Below are positions 39,860 through 50,097 of a stretch of 64,000 bases of DNA, piece by piece. How positions within the stretch are numbered: the first letter of the stretch is position 1; every line of letters starts with the position of its first letter. The position numbers and the translations under genes were made by a program. This DNA comes from Azonexus sp. (GTDB lineage Bacteria > Pseudomonadota > Gammaproteobacteria > Burkholderiales > Rhodocyclaceae): positions 1-64,000 of the forward strand of contig JAUYEI010000007.1 of the NCBI GenBank assembly GCA_030691385.1, in the 5' to 3' direction. The notes under the pieces are model-generated. The model saw nothing but the letters and a program-made list of their open reading frames with translations. It was not told the DNA's origin and did not search any database.

Positions 39860-40881
39860 GGCTGATCTCCCTTCTTTTCCTCAGCTTCGGGCACGACGTT
39901 GCGCCTGGCGACCCAGGTCAGGCCGGCGAGTACGGCGATCGGCATGATCAGCCCGCCGTACAGCGTGTGCTGGATGGTTTCCGACGTCGCCGCCGACGAT
40001 TTCGGTGGCAGGTCGGGCTGGCCGGCCTTCTGGAAATTGACCGCCGACAGCTTGAGTACCTGCGTGCCGCCGTATTCGGTTTCGCCATAGACGTGCTGCA
40101 GGTAGTTGCCGACCTGCGCCTGGTAGCCCTGGTCGACCAATCCTTTCCATTTGGCGGCCTCTTCTGCGTTTTCGCCCTGTTTGGGTAGTCGACCGCGCGG
40201 AATTGTCGTCCATTCGCCCGGTTTCAGCGCGAGGCGCCGTTTGGCTTCGGCCAGCAAATCCTCGGTGCGGCCGAACAGCGTTGCCCCCGTCGGGCAGACC
40301 TCGGCGCAGGCCGAATAGTGGCCGTCCTGGTGGCGATGCCGGCACAGTTCGCACTTGCCGATCTTGCCGGTCGGCGAGTCGTACTGGTATTTCGGGATGC
40401 CGAACGGGCAGGCGGCGACGCAGTAGCGGCAGCCGATGCAGGCATCTGCGTCGTAACCGACGACGCCGGTCACCGGGTCCTTGATCATCGCTGATACCGG
40501 GCAGGCCGAAACGCAGGACGGATCGGCGCAATGCATGCACGAGGTCTTCATGAAGGAGAAGCCGTTCAGCTCGCTGTCCTTCGTTTCCATCGTGCCGTGG
40601 CGGTACATCTTGATCAGGTTGAAGGTGTGACCACTGGTATCGAGCGGGGTGTCCCAGAGCTTGTCCACCGCCGTGAATTCGGCCGGGTTCTCGTTGGTCT
40701 GCTTGCACGCCGCCACGCAGGCCTGGCAACCGACACACAGGGTCGCGTCGTAGAGCAGGCCGAGGCCTTCCGGCGGACGTTGCAGGGTGTCGCGGGCACA
40801 GGCCGCCTCGGGCAGCACGGCAGTTGCCACCGCTGTGCCGCCGGCCAGGCAGCCCCTCAGAAAATCGCGTCGTGTGGTCAT
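39856..40881 (-). CDS. hybA: HybA, periplasmic 4Fe-4S electron transfer subunit
   Basis: Tat TTRRDFLRG; CVGCQACVAACK, CIGCRYCVAACPFG. Confidence 0.93.
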   Translation of the reverse strand: MTTRRDFLRGCLAGGTAVATAVLPEAACARDTLQRPPEGLGLLYDATLCVGCQACVAACKQTNENPAEFTAVDKLWDTPLDTSGHTFNLIKMYRHGTMETKDSELNGFSFMKTSCMHCADPSCVSACPVSAMIKDPVTGVVGYDADACIGCRYCVAACPFGIPKYQYDSPTGKIGKCELCRHRHQDGHYSACAEVCPTGATLFGRTEDLLAEAKRRLALKPGEWTTIPRGRLPKQGENAEEAAKWKGLVDQGYQAQVGNYLQHVYGETEYGGTQVLKLSAVNFQKAGQPDLPPKSSAATSETIQHTLYGGLIMPIAVLAGLTWVARRNVVPEAEEKKGDQP

Positions 40882-40882
40882 C

Positions 40883-42067
40883 TCAAACCTCCGTCGATTC
40901 GGTGGCTTTGCTGCCTTCCTTCTTGGCCTTTTCCATTTCCTCGGCCCGGTGCGACAGGCCGAGATTTTTCGCCATCATCGCCCCGGCCCCGGCGGCGGCA
41001 CCGGCCACGGCGGCCAGCACGGCAGCCGAACCAAGCGTTGCGCCGACGCCCTTTTCCTCGACGATGCGCGGCAGGAAGGCGGAAGGTTCAATGTTCTTCA
41101 GCTTGGCCATGCTATGGATCGGTTTCTGGAAACCGACACCCTGCTCGGTACAACCAATGCACGGGTGGCCACAGGCGACTGGCCAGGTGCCGGCGCCGGC
41201 ATCGCCGAACATGATCACCGAACAATTGGCGTAGGTTTCCGGCCCCTTGCAGCCCAGCTTGTACAGGCAGTGGCCCTTGCGGTGGCCGTCGTCGCCGAAT
41301 TCCATGGCGAAGCGGCCGGCGTCGAAGTGGGCGCGGCGCTCGCAGTTTTCGTGGATCAGCCGGGAGTAGGCGAATTTCGGCCGGCCCAGATGGTCGACTG
41401 CGGGCAGCGCGCCAAAGGTCAGGAAATGGACGACCGTGGACAGGAAGTTGTACGGGTTGGGCGGACAGCCGGGGATGGTCACCACCGGCTTGCCGAGCAC
41501 CTTGTCCACGCCCTTGGCGCCGGTCGGATTCGGATCGGTCGACGGCATGCCGCCCCACGAGGCGCAGGAGCCGATGGCGATTACCGCCGCCGCATCGGCC
41601 GCACACTCCTTGAGCAGTTCAATTGCCGTCTTGCCGCCGATCTTGCAGTAGATGCCGTTGTCGCGGGTCGGAATCGCCCCTTCGACGACCAGGATGTACT
41701 TGCCCTTGTTTTCGGCCATCGCCGTCTTGCGCGCTGCCTCGACCTGATGGCCGGCCGCTGCGAACAGCGTCTCGTGGTAGTCGAGCGAAATGACGTCGAG
41801 GATCAGCTTCTCCAGCGTCGGATGCTCGGCGCGCAGGATCGACTCGGTGCACCCGGTGCATTCCTGGAAATGCAGCCAGATCACACTCGGCCGGCGCTTG
41901 GTCGCCACTGCCTCGGCGACCGCGGCATCCGCCCCTTGCGGCAGGCCCAGTGTCGTCGCCAGCGCGGCGCAGAATTGCAGGAACTCGCGCCGGCTCATCG
42001 ACAAGCGCGCGGCCGCAGCCTCGATACGGTCGTCCTGTTCCAGCGAAATCAGATTTTGGTTGGCCAT
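40883..42067 (-). CDS. hybO: [NiFe] hydrogenase small subunit (HybO-like)
   Basis: Tat SRREFLQF; proximal-cluster ECTGCTES (standard type). Confidence 0.93.
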   Translation of the reverse strand: MANQNLISLEQDDRIEAAAARLSMSRREFLQFCAALATTLGLPQGADAAVAEAVATKRRPSVIWLHFQECTGCTESILRAEHPTLEKLILDVISLDYHETLFAAAGHQVEAARKTAMAENKGKYILVVEGAIPTRDNGIYCKIGGKTAIELLKECAADAAAVIAIGSCASWGGMPSTDPNPTGAKGVDKVLGKPVVTIPGCPPNPYNFLSTVVHFLTFGALPAVDHLGRPKFAYSRLIHENCERRAHFDAGRFAMEFGDDGHRKGHCLYKLGCKGPETYANCSVIMFGDAGAGTWPVACGHPCIGCTEQGVGFQKPIHSMAKLKNIEPSAFLPRIVEEKGVGATLGSAAVLAAVAGAAAGAGAMMAKNLGLSHRAEEMEKAKKEGSKATESTEV

Positions 42068-42169
42068 TTGTCTCCCCCTTTTTATTCGACATCGGCCAAT
42101 GACGGCCAACACCTTGTCTCTGCTGGGAAGCGGCGTGTATTAGAAAATAGTTTTATTCGTTGTAATGTA

Positions 42170-42184
42170 GCAACAAGCGGGCCA
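42170..42184 (-). promoter_or_regulatory. Candidate sigma54 promoter for hybO
   Basis: Minus strand TGGCCC-gcttg-TTGCTA, about 105 bp upstream of hybO. Confidence 0.5.
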
Positions 42185-42309
42185 GATTTTAAAAACCATT
42201 TGATCCATAGACTTATGCAAATCAAGCAGTCGACATGGAAAAGGAAAAGCCACAATCAGTTTCCACTTGCGCAGACAAGGTGATCAGAAGCTTGTCAGGC
42301 CAATGAACT

Positions 42310-42471
42310 AGTACTCCGTTCCGTCAATGAGCTTGGAAATGAAATTGCTGCATTCGCGTGCCAGGCTAGGCGCAAACCGCAGCCATAGCCGTAGCTATGG
42401 CGAGGATTTGCAACGACGCATGGCGGGCGAAGGCGCGATTTCATGTAAGCGGTTTGGCGGAACGGAGTACT
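42310..42471. repeat. 162-bp near-palindromic MITE-like element
   Basis: Terminal AGTACTCCGTTCCG/CGGAACGGAGTACT and central CCATAGC-CGTA-GCTATGG with aligning internal arms. Confidence 0.88.
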
Positions 42472-42473
42472 GG

Positions 42474-44783
42474 TCACCCGGGCAAAACGGACTGGCGGGC
42501 GACCCAAGCCTGCCCCAGGGCCAGGCCGCCATCGTTGGGCGGCGCTTGGCGGGCTTCGAGCGGATCAATGCCGACGGCGTTGAAGTGGCTGCGTAACGCT
42601 GTCATGAGCACGGTGTTCATTGCACAACCGCCGCCGATGGCTATTTTTGCACCTTTCAATTTTGGCGCTTTTTTCCGGTTGACCGTGGAAACCACCCATT
42701 CGGCCAAGCCGGCCGCCACGGTGGCGTGGAACAGCGCCGCGCCGTGGGCCGCATCGTCCTTGCAGCCCATCAGAGCCGGCAACATTGGGGAAAAATCGAG
42801 GACCGTGCCGTCTTCGAGCAAGGCATAACCGTCGGGCAATGGATCGACCGGACCGTATTTGGCGGCCAGGCCTTCGAGTTCCATCGCGGCCTGTCCTTCG
42901 TACTGCATCAGATCGCGCACACCGAGCAGGCCGGCCGCGGCGTCGAACCAGCGGCCGAGGCTGGTCGTCGGCGGGCAGCGCAGATTGCGGGCGAGCATGG
43001 TGAGCAGCGGGCCGGGGTCGCGCGTCGGGTAATACTGCTTGATCCAGCCGCCGACGCGATAGCCGAGGCCGGCGTCGTGCAGGGCGGAGACGGCCATGCG
43101 CCACGGCTCTTTGGCCGCGCGGTCGCCGCCGGGCATGGCCAGCGGGCTGAGGTGGCCGAGGCGTTCGCAGTTTGCACCATCGAGGCGGAGCAGTTCGCCG
43201 CCCCAGGCGCCGCCGTCCGGGCCGAGGCCGACGCCATCGAGTGCCAGCCCGATAATCGGCTCGTTGATGCCATGTTCGGCGCAAATGGCGGCGAGATGGG
43301 CCTGGTGGTGGCCGACGGTGATGGCCGGAATGCCGAGTTTTTCGGCCAGGCGCACGGCCAGATGGGTGGACGGGAAATCGGGATGCAGGTCGTGGGCAAT
43401 CAGGTCGGGCCGGACGTCGAGGATGGTCAGCAGGTGACTGACCGTCTCTTCGAGAAAACCAATGGCGGCAACATTGTCGAGGCCGCCGATGTGCTGCGAC
43501 AGGAAGGCTTCCCGGTTTTTCATGATGCAAATGGTGTTCTTCAGGTAGCCGCCGAGCGCCAGCACGGCCGGGCCGTCGTCGGCCAAGGGAATCGGCAGCG
43601 GCACGTAGCCGCGGGCGCGGCGCAAGAAAATCGTGGTCTGTCCCCGGTTTTTCCGAACGACCGAATCGTCGCAGCGGATGATGATGTCGCGGTCGTGCAG
43701 CAGGTAGGCGTCGGCAATGCCGGCCAGGCGTTCAAGCGCTTCGGCGTTGGCGATGACCAGCGGTTCGCCGTGCGGGTTGGCGCTGGTCATGACCAGCAAC
43801 AGATCGCTTGGCGCCTTGAGCCAGTCGGTGCCGGCCGGGCGCCCGGCGGCTTCGTGCCAGAGCAAGAGGTGCAGCGGCGTGGCCGGCAGCATGGCGCCGA
43901 GCCAGGCGAGGCCGGGGGCGATTCCTTTCAGTTCGGCGTCGGCCTTGGGGCAGAGCACGATGGGCGCGGCGACGCTGTGCAGCGGGGCCAGTTCGGTCTC
44001 ACCAATCCGCGCATATTCGGCCAGCGAAGCGGCGTTGAGGCCCATCACGGCGAAGGGCTTTTCCTCGCGCTGCTTGCGTTCGCGCAGTTCGGCGACGGCC
44101 GTTGAATTACGCGCATCGCAGGCGAGGTGGAAGCCGCCGAGACCCTTGATGGCGACGATTTTGCCGTCGCGCAGCAGGCGCAGGGTTTCCGTGATGGAGT
44201 CGCCGGCCAGTGGCTGTCCGTCAGCCGAAAGCAGGCGCAGTTGCGGGCCGCAGTCCGGGCAGCAGGTGGTTTCGGCGTGAAAACGACGGTTGGCCGGGGT
44301 GTGGTATTCGTCGCTGCACGGCGTGCACAGCGGGTAGGCGGCGAGGCTGGTTTGCGCCCGGTCGTAGGGAATGCCACGGCTGACCGTGTAGCGCGGGCCG
44401 CAGTGCGTGCAGGTGGTGAAGGCGTAGCGCCAGCGCCGGCTGGCCGGGTCGCAGATGTCGGCGATGCACTCGGGACAGATGGCAGCGTCGGGGCCGATGG
44501 CGGTTTTGACTTCGCCCGGTTCGCTGTCGAGGATGACGAAGCCGTCGCCAACCACCTCTGCCGCTTCGTCCTCGATGGCGTCGATGCGCGCCAGACGCGG
44601 CGCTTCCAGCGGCAAACGGGATTTGAATTTTGGCCAATTTTTCCCGTTGACCGTGGCAATCACCCCGGCGCCGTCGTTGCGCACCCAGCCGGTCAGCCCG
44701 AGTTCATTGGCCAGCCGCCAGACGTAGGGCCGAAAGCCGACGCCCTGGACCAGACCGCGAATGCGGAACAGGCGGCCGGTCAT
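42474..44783 (-). CDS. hypF: HypF carbamoyltransferase
   Basis: Acylphosphatase domain [19 protein letters not shown]; zinc fingers; LRRARGYVP. Confidence 0.95.
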   Translation of the reverse strand: MTGRLFRIRGLVQGVGFRPYVWRLANELGLTGWVRNDGAGVIATVNGKNWPKFKSRLPLEAPRLARIDAIEDEAAEVVGDGFVILDSEPGEVKTAIGPDAAICPECIADICDPASRRWRYAFTTCTHCGPRYTVSRGIPYDRAQTSLAAYPLCTPCSDEYHTPANRRFHAETTCCPDCGPQLRLLSADGQPLAGDSITETLRLLRDGKIVAIKGLGGFHLACDARNSTAVAELRERKQREEKPFAVMGLNAASLAEYARIGETELAPLHSVAAPIVLCPKADAELKGIAPGLAWLGAMLPATPLHLLLWHEAAGRPAGTDWLKAPSDLLLVMTSANPHGEPLVIANAEALERLAGIADAYLLHDRDIIIRCDDSVVRKNRGQTTIFLRRARGYVPLPIPLADDGPAVLALGGYLKNTICIMKNREAFLSQHIGGLDNVAAIGFLEETVSHLLTILDVRPDLIAHDLHPDFPSTHLAVRLAEKLGIPAITVGHHQAHLAAICAEHGINEPIIGLALDGVGLGPDGGAWGGELLRLDGANCERLGHLSPLAMPGGDRAAKEPWRMAVSALHDAGLGYRVGGWIKQYYPTRDPGPLLTMLARNLRCPPTTSLGRWFDAAAGLLGVRDLMQYEGQAAMELEGLAAKYGPVDPLPDGYALLEDGTVLDFSPMLPALMGCKDDAAHGAALFHATVAAGLAEWVVSTVNRKKAPKLKGAKIAIGGGCAMNTVLMTALRSHFNAVGIDPLEARQAPPNDGGLALGQAWVARQSVLPG
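42654..42694 (+). repeat. Dispersed repeat copy inside hypF (C-terminal part)
   Basis: tttcaattttggcgcttttttccggttgaccgtggaaacca; encodes [13 protein letters not shown]. Confidence 0.88.
43624..43654 (+). repeat. REP-like ggggacagaccacg motif inside hypF
   Basis: Minus strand AAAAACCGGGGACAGACCACGATTTTC encodes KNRGQTTIF before the conserved LRRARGYVP. Confidence 0.5.
44620..44663 (+). repeat. Dispersed repeat copy inside hypF (N-terminal part)
   Basis: gatttgaattttggccaatttttcccgttgaccgtggcaatcac; encodes [13 protein letters not shown]. Confidence 0.82.
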
Positions 44784-45853
44784 TTTCCGGCCTGCATCTG
44801 CTCCATCTGACGCTCCAGTTCAGCGACGCGCTGCTTCAGGGCATCGACCGTTTCGGTACAGTGGCCGCGCTGCGTTTCGAGGCCGGATTGAATCCAGTCC
44901 AGCCAGGCGGAAAGGCCGTCGCCGCTGCTTGCCGAGACGCGGAAAATGGTCAGGTGCGGATTGACCCGGCGGGCGTTGGCTTCGGCCAGGTCGGCGTCGA
45001 ATTCAAGATAAGGCAGCAGGTCGCACTTGTTGAGCAGCATGACGTCGGCCGCCCGGAACATGTCCGGGTATTTGAGCGGCTTGTCCTCGCCTTCGGTGAC
45101 CGAGAGGATGGCGACCTTGTGATGTTCGCCAAGATCGAAGGCGGCCGGGCAGACGAGGTTGCCGACGTTTTCGATGAGGAACAGCGATTCATCGGCCGGC
45201 TTCAGGCGCTCCAGCGCGTGGCCGACCATGTGGCCGTCGAGATGGCAGCCCTTGCCAGTGTTGATCTGCAGCGCCTGAACGCCGGTGGCGCGGATGCGCT
45301 CGGCATCGTTGGAAGTCTGCTGGTCCCCCTCGACAACGCTGATGGCGACCTTGTCCTTGAGCAGTTCGATGGTTTTGACGAGCAGCGTCGTCTTGCCGGA
45401 ACCGGGGCTGGAGACGAGGTTGAGCGCGAAAATGCCGCGCTCGTCGAACCAGCGACGATTGGCCGCGGCATAGGTGTTGTTCTTCGACAGGATGTCCTGC
45501 TCGATCTGCACCATGCGGGCCTGCGACATGCCCGGCACATGGGCGCCGGCCGGGCCGGTGCCGTAGTCGAGATCGCCGGCGATGCCGTGTTCGTGATGAT
45601 GATGCTCGTCGCCATGGCTGTGGGTGTGTTCACCCGAATGAACATGATCGTGGCTGTGTTCGCTGCCGTCGCCATGGTGATGGCTGTGCGAATGCGCGCC
45701 AACCGGCGCGGCGCCGTGGCCGTGGGCATGATCGTGGTCATGTCCGTGATCATGGGTGTGGGTATGCACCGTGCCGTCCTCGTGGACGTGGGTGTGTTCG
45801 TGCCCCCCTTCGATCTTCGTTTCCCCTGCGCCGCAGCCGCAAACTATACACAT
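44780..45853 (-). CDS. hypB: HypB GTPase with His-rich nickel-binding N-terminus
   Basis: [10 protein letters not shown]; long [18 protein letters not shown] tract; [11 protein letters not shown]. Confidence 0.96.
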   Translation of the reverse strand: MCIVCGCGAGETKIEGGHEHTHVHEDGTVHTHTHDHGHDHDHAHGHGAAPVGAHSHSHHHGDGSEHSHDHVHSGEHTHSHGDEHHHHEHGIAGDLDYGTGPAGAHVPGMSQARMVQIEQDILSKNNTYAAANRRWFDERGIFALNLVSSPGSGKTTLLVKTIELLKDKVAISVVEGDQQTSNDAERIRATGVQALQINTGKGCHLDGHMVGHALERLKPADESLFLIENVGNLVCPAAFDLGEHHKVAILSVTEGEDKPLKYPDMFRAADVMLLNKCDLLPYLEFDADLAEANARRVNPHLTIFRVSASSGDGLSAWLDWIQSGLETQRGHCTETVDALKQRVAELERQMEQMQAGK

Positions 45854-45866
45854 ATCCGTCTCCTGA

Positions 45867-46208
45867 TTACTCGATCTCTATTTCCTTGACCCGCATTTCC
45901 GTGCCGCCGGTGGCCTGGACCTGGTGGCTGCCGCATGTCGGACAGGCACCGTAGAGCTCCTGCATCGGCACCGTTTCGGCACACAGCATGCACCAGCCGG
46001 CACCCGGCACGTCAACAATTTCCAGCGCGGCGCCCTGGGCGATGCTGCCATGCGTCACCGCCTCGAAACAGAATTTGATCGCCTCCGGCTCGACCGACGA
46101 CATGCGGCCGATTTCCAGCACGACCAGTTTCACCCGCCTGGCGTTCTCGCGCCTGGCCGTATCTTCGACCAGTTGCAGCACACCTTCGGCCAGCGACATT
46201 TCATGCAT
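45867..46208 (-). CDS. hypA: HypA
   Basis: [16 protein letters not shown]; zinc cysteines CMLC...CPTC. Confidence 0.95.
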   Translation of the reverse strand: MHEMSLAEGVLQLVEDTARRENARRVKLVVLEIGRMSSVEPEAIKFCFEAVTHGSIAQGAALEIVDVPGAGWCMLCAETVPMQELYGACPTCGSHQVQATGGTEMRVKEIEIE

Positions 46209-47130
46209 CGAGCACCTCCGCGACGTAGGGTAGACAGGGATCGAGCGCCAGTATGGCCCGGTTCAAGCCCTGTCTGGCCTGATCGAGAGAGGCAAACCGG
46301 AGGTTACCGAGCAGGGATGACAGGGCCGTGGCATCGGCAAAATAACCGTCGGTCGGCGCCTGGACGCGGTAATTGGCGACCACACCCTCAACCACATGCA
46401 CCGCATGGGTCAACACGCCGCGTGCCGTCAGTGTTTGCCCGACACCCCAACCGCCCTCGCCGGCACTGGCCACCGGAAACGGTGTGCCGCTGGCCAGGGC
46501 ATCGACGGCGGCCAGGGTTTCGGCCAGGCGCGCCAGAAAAGCCGAGCGAATCGAAGTCGGCACAAGCAGCGCCGGCATTTGCGCCGCCGTGCCCTGCCAG
46601 TACTCCAGCCATGCCTGTGGGGCGAGCGAAGGGGCGGCCGGAATCTCCAGTTCGCCATCGTCCGGCGCCACTTCATCGGTGCTACGGTCAAGCAGTATTT
46701 CGAGGCATTTTTCAGCCATGGGACCCAGGCTTTCGTGCAACAGATTTTGCGTTACGCCCAGGCAGTCTCCGCCCTGCCGCGTGTTGCGCCAGGCAATGAA
46801 GGCCTCCTTTTCCGGGCGCAGACCGAGCGCCGGCGGCCAGTCGAGCAGCAGGCGCCAGAGGTTTTCATGCAGCACTTCGAGCCACAGTTCCGTGCTGTCG
46901 AAGCTGCGTGGCGCTTCGCCGAGGGCCGCTGTCACTGCCGCTTGCGCCGCTGCCCGCTGGGCATGGGCGCACAGCGTGAATAAATAAGGTACGGTCTTGG
47001 TCACTGCATCGGGCAACTGACCGATGAACAGGCGGTTGACCGAAGGGCGCATCAGGTCGACGCGAATGTCGTGCAGGCCGCCATCCTTGAAGCGCGCCTT
47101 GACGGTGAGCAGGCCGGCACTGGTGGTCAT
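46201..47130 (-). CDS. hupK: HupK/HoxV hydrogenase accessory protein
   Basis: 309 aa, hydrogenase-large-subunit-like fragments, position between hupJ and hypA. Confidence 0.8.
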   Translation of the reverse strand: MTTSAGLLTVKARFKDGGLHDIRVDLMRPSVNRLFIGQLPDAVTKTVPYLFTLCAHAQRAAAQAAVTAALGEAPRSFDSTELWLEVLHENLWRLLLDWPPALGLRPEKEAFIAWRNTRQGGDCLGVTQNLLHESLGPMAEKCLEILLDRSTDEVAPDDGELEIPAAPSLAPQAWLEYWQGTAAQMPALLVPTSIRSAFLARLAETLAAVDALASGTPFPVASAGEGGWGVGQTLTARGVLTHAVHVVEGVVANYRVQAPTDGYFADATALSSLLGNLRFASLDQARQGLNRAILALDPCLPYVAEVLDA

Positions 47131-47594
47131 CGCCCCAACCCGAGAAAGACCCGACGACTGGTCGCCTTGGCCGCTGGCGGCTCAGCCAGCGGGTCGGCAA
47201 ACAGCGCATGCGCCGCGGCCAGCGCAGTCAGGCGGGCGGCCTCGTGACTGTCGAATTCAAGCGCCGGCGAGAACAGCGAGCAGAGGTGGTAAATGCCGAT
47301 GCTGTCTTCCTCGGCTACGGTGAATTCGTAGTCACCGGACGGAAAACGCCAGTCGTGCTTGCTGCAGGCAGCCAGCGCCGGCCAGCCTTCGGTCCGGCCG
47401 GGCAGGCAGAGCAGGTTGATCGCCCACGGCGTGATCATCGCCCCGGCCCAATGGCCATCCGGCCGCTGCTGAAAACCGACGGCCTCGACCTGGAGGTGCG
47501 CATTGCAGATCGGCACATCGTGCATCCGGGTCCGGGCAATGGTGGCGAAGGCGGCAACCAGGGCGGATGACGGGTCGGTCGTCCAGACTTTCAT
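47127..47594 (-). CDS. hupJ: HupJ/HoxT (HybE family) chaperone
   Basis: [20 protein letters not shown] ... [16 protein letters not shown]. Confidence 0.85.
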   Translation of the reverse strand: MKVWTTDPSSALVAAFATIARTRMHDVPICNAHLQVEAVGFQQRPDGHWAGAMITPWAINLLCLPGRTEGWPALAACSKHDWRFPSGDYEFTVAEEDSIGIYHLCSLFSPALEFDSHEAARLTALAAAHALFADPLAEPPAAKATSRRVFLGLGR

Positions 47595-47788
47595 TCTGTC
47601 ACCATGAACTTGTGTTTCGGCGCATCGCAACCCGGGCAGCACCAGTCGTCGGGCAAATCGGCGAACGGCGTGCCGGGCGGAATGCCGCGCACGTCGTCAC
47701 CCTGCTCCGGGTCATAGACCCACCAGCAGATGCCGCATTCCAGCCGGTCGCCCGGCTGGACATTGAGAAACGAACCTTCGAAGCGCAT
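47591..47788 (-). CDS. hupI: Rubredoxin HupI/HoxR
   Basis: [41 protein letters not shown]. Confidence 0.95.
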   Translation of the reverse strand: MRFEGSFLNVQPGDRLECGICWWVYDPEQGDDVRGIPPGTPFADLPDDWCCPGCDAPKHKFMVTE

Positions 47789-47799
47789 GAAGGAGGAGA

Positions 47800-48663
47800 C
47801 TAGACCGGCTCCACCATCATGTCGAGATATTCGCGCAGGCGTTCGACGGAATCGGTGAAATCCTCATCGGCGGCCAGCGCCACTTCGGGCATGGCGATGA
47901 CTTCGATGGAGTTCAAAATCAGCGCATCCATGCTGTTGAAGTATTGCACCCACCAGACATTTTTGAGCCGCGTGCTGGTGATCCGGCAATTGCCGTAGCC
48001 GCGCGACAGGATGGAGACTTCGCGGTGGCCGAGCCAGCTGTAGAGCGTGTCGAGGTCGGCGTCGCTGACCGGCAAAAGGGTCAGGTTGATGACGTGGGCC
48101 GCCTCGCCCGGCTGCCAGGCTGCGGCCTGCATGCGGATTTCCTCGACCAGGGCCTGGGCGTTCATGCAGCCGACCGGGTAGTCGGGCGGCGGCAGATCGG
48201 CGGTCGCCGTGGCCAGCATGGTTTCGGTCAGGGCCGCCGGGATGTCGCCGGTTTCCAGGCGATCGACGACCATCGCGCCATCGTCGGCCACCTGCAGGAC
48301 GCGCCAGATGCCGGAAAACGCCGTCTCCTGCACCCGCCAGTGTTGCGGCGCCGTGGTGAAGGCGCTGACTTCGCCGAAGCCCATCGACTGGTTGATGACG
48401 TCGCGCATCGTTGCGTCGAGATCGCGCAGGTTGAGCGTGGCGCCGCCGGCGAAACCGACCTGCTCGGCCTGATCGACATAGGCGCCGAGCAGGCTGGCCG
48501 CACTATTGACCACCTCGGGCGCCACGTTGTCCGGCAGGCGCGGTTGCGAGAAGGTTTCCATGCCTTTCGGCATCGGCAGGTAATCCGGCGTTTCCTCGCC
48601 CTGCGAGCCGGGGCCCATGGCGACGACGGAAATCGGGAAGGGACGCATCGTGGACGGGTTCAT
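47800..48663 (-). CDS. hupH: HupH/HyaF/HoxQ
   Basis: [39 protein letters not shown]. Confidence 0.9.
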   Translation of the reverse strand: MNPSTMRPFPISVVAMGPGSQGEETPDYLPMPKGMETFSQPRLPDNVAPEVVNSAASLLGAYVDQAEQVGFAGGATLNLRDLDATMRDVINQSMGFGEVSAFTTAPQHWRVQETAFSGIWRVLQVADDGAMVVDRLETGDIPAALTETMLATATADLPPPDYPVGCMNAQALVEEIRMQAAAWQPGEAAHVINLTLLPVSDADLDTLYSWLGHREVSILSRGYGNCRITSTRLKNVWWVQYFNSMDALILNSIEVIAMPEVALAADEDFTDSVERLREYLDMMVEPV

Positions 48664-49118
48664 GCGCAGGCTCCTTGCGTGCTGGCGGCGCGGACGGGGA
48701 TGCCGATCGGCTTCGGTTGGGTCGGCCCGGTGAGCAGGCGGGCGACTTCGTTCTGGTATTCGCTCCAGTCGCGGATGCCGTTGAGGACGCCGACGAAAGC
48801 GCCATCGCGCAGGAAGACGACGGCCGGGGCGCGCGGCACGCCGTATTGCTGCATCAGCGGCGCGGAGAATTCGGGGCCGGCGACCCAGCGGGCGATCTGC
48901 CCGGCGACCGGCTTGAGGGCTTCGGGCAGGATGACGCAGGCATCGAGCACTTCAAGATTGCGCTGCGGGTCTTCGGTGAGGAGCAGGGCGGTCAGACCGG
49001 CCGGGAATTCGGGATCGCTACGGTCAACCGGAAAAAAGCCGTGTTTTTGCAAAAGGCGAGCGATGGCTGTTTCAAGTCTTTCGAGCGAGGTCGGGCCGGC
49101 TTTGAGTTCGAGGCTCAT
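48660..49118 (-). CDS. hupG: HupG/HyaE/HoxO thioredoxin-like chaperone
   Basis: Position and YGVPRAPAVVFLRDGAFVGVLNGIRDWSEY. Confidence 0.85.
   Translation of the reverse strand: MSLELKAGPTSLERLETAIARLLQKHGFFPVDRSDPEFPAGLTALLLTEDPQRNLEVLDACVILPEALKPVAGQIARWVAGPEFSAPLMQQYGVPRAPAVVFLRDGAFVGVLNGIRDWSEYQNEVARLLTGPTQPKPIGIPVRAASTQGACA
49013..49042 (-). repeat. Dispersed repeat partial copy inside hupG
   Basis: gatcgctacggtcaaccggaaaaaagccgt; encodes GFFPVDRSD (opposite reading strand). Confidence 0.75.
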
Positions 49119-49417
49119 GATTGTTGTGTCCTCAGAAATTCGGGAAGTTGGGGTTCGCGATCAAGATCGGCGAAGAAGGCAGAAAAATCGGTGGCGCCGG
49201 ATTGCGCGGCTTCGAGCGCATTGAGGGCGGCATCGATGGCGGCGGCGCGTTCGCTGTCGATCACCTCGCGCGCCGCGTCGAGAAAAGTCATGAGCCAGGT
49301 GCCCGGCTCTTGCTGGCCGACCAGGCTGAGATCGACCCGAACTTCGCCGTTGCGGCCGGCGCAGCGGGCGAAATGTTCGCCGCATTCGAGCACCTGGACG
49401 GGGATGCCGAGGCACAT
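49115..49417 (-). CDS. hupF: HupF/HoxL (HypC family)
   Basis: MCLGIPVQVLECGEHFARCAG. Confidence 0.88.
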   Translation of the reverse strand: MCLGIPVQVLECGEHFARCAGRNGEVRVDLSLVGQQEPGTWLMTFLDAAREVIDSERAAAIDAALNALEAAQSGATDFSAFFADLDREPQLPEFLRTQQS

Positions 49418-49418
49418 G

Positions 49419-50033
49419 TCAGGCAGTTTCCATATTCAGAAAGCGCGCATCGCCGAGGCGATAAGCCACTTCTGCCGGCGGCCGTTCGGACTCATAAACA
49501 TCCATCGCGAGCGCGCTGTCGGTGATGCTCTCGCTCTGCCCGTCACGCACCCGGCCCGCCGCGCCCCATTTTTCCAGCCAGTCGAGCGCGAGGTTGAGGG
49601 CCGGCACCATCTGCGCCTTGACGACATCGCGCAGGCTGCCGCCAAAATCTTCGAGTTGCTCGGCCTGAACGCCAACGAGGACGAGCTCGGCGGGCAATTT
49701 TTGTGTCAGTTCGGCCGCCATCAGCACTTCCTGAAAGCCGGTCTGGTGCAGACTCATTTTCTTGACGCCCATGAAGCGCGGCACCTGGTCGCCGACCACG
49801 ACGCGCAACTGGCCGGGCTCGTCGCCGTAATCGACGGCGTCGAAAACCAGCAGGCAATCGGCCTCCTGGACGTAGGGCAACAGGTAAAGGCCTTGCGTGC
49901 CGCCGTCCATCACGGTGACCTGTGGCGGGAATTCCCAGCCGGCGTTGAGCGCCTCGGCACAGCGCACGCCGAAACCTTCGTCAGCCCACAGGATGTTGCC
50001 GATGCCGAGGACCAGTATGCGTTTTGAAGTCAT
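49419..50033 (-). CDS. hupD: Hydrogenase maturation endopeptidase HupD/HoxM
   Basis: VLGIGNILWADEGFGVRCAEAL. Confidence 0.93.
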   Translation of the reverse strand: MTSKRILVLGIGNILWADEGFGVRCAEALNAGWEFPPQVTVMDGGTQGLYLLPYVQEADCLLVFDAVDYGDEPGQLRVVVGDQVPRFMGVKKMSLHQTGFQEVLMAAELTQKLPAELVLVGVQAEQLEDFGGSLRDVVKAQMVPALNLALDWLEKWGAAGRVRDGQSESITDSALAMDVYESERPPAEVAYRLGDARFLNMETA

Positions 50034-50097
50034 TGTTACCACCTGAAAAAGTGCCCCGGGGTACGGCTGTACGCCGGGGCGAACGCAAGTTGAAGCC

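Noticed and set aside
37637-39865. 742-aa plus-strand ORF antisense to hybC/hybB
   Set aside because: Mirror ORF of well-supported hydrogenase genes.
47030-47050. ggcggttgaccgaagg in hupK as a repeat core
   Set aside because: No T-tract or flanking arms; only an 8-9 bp match.
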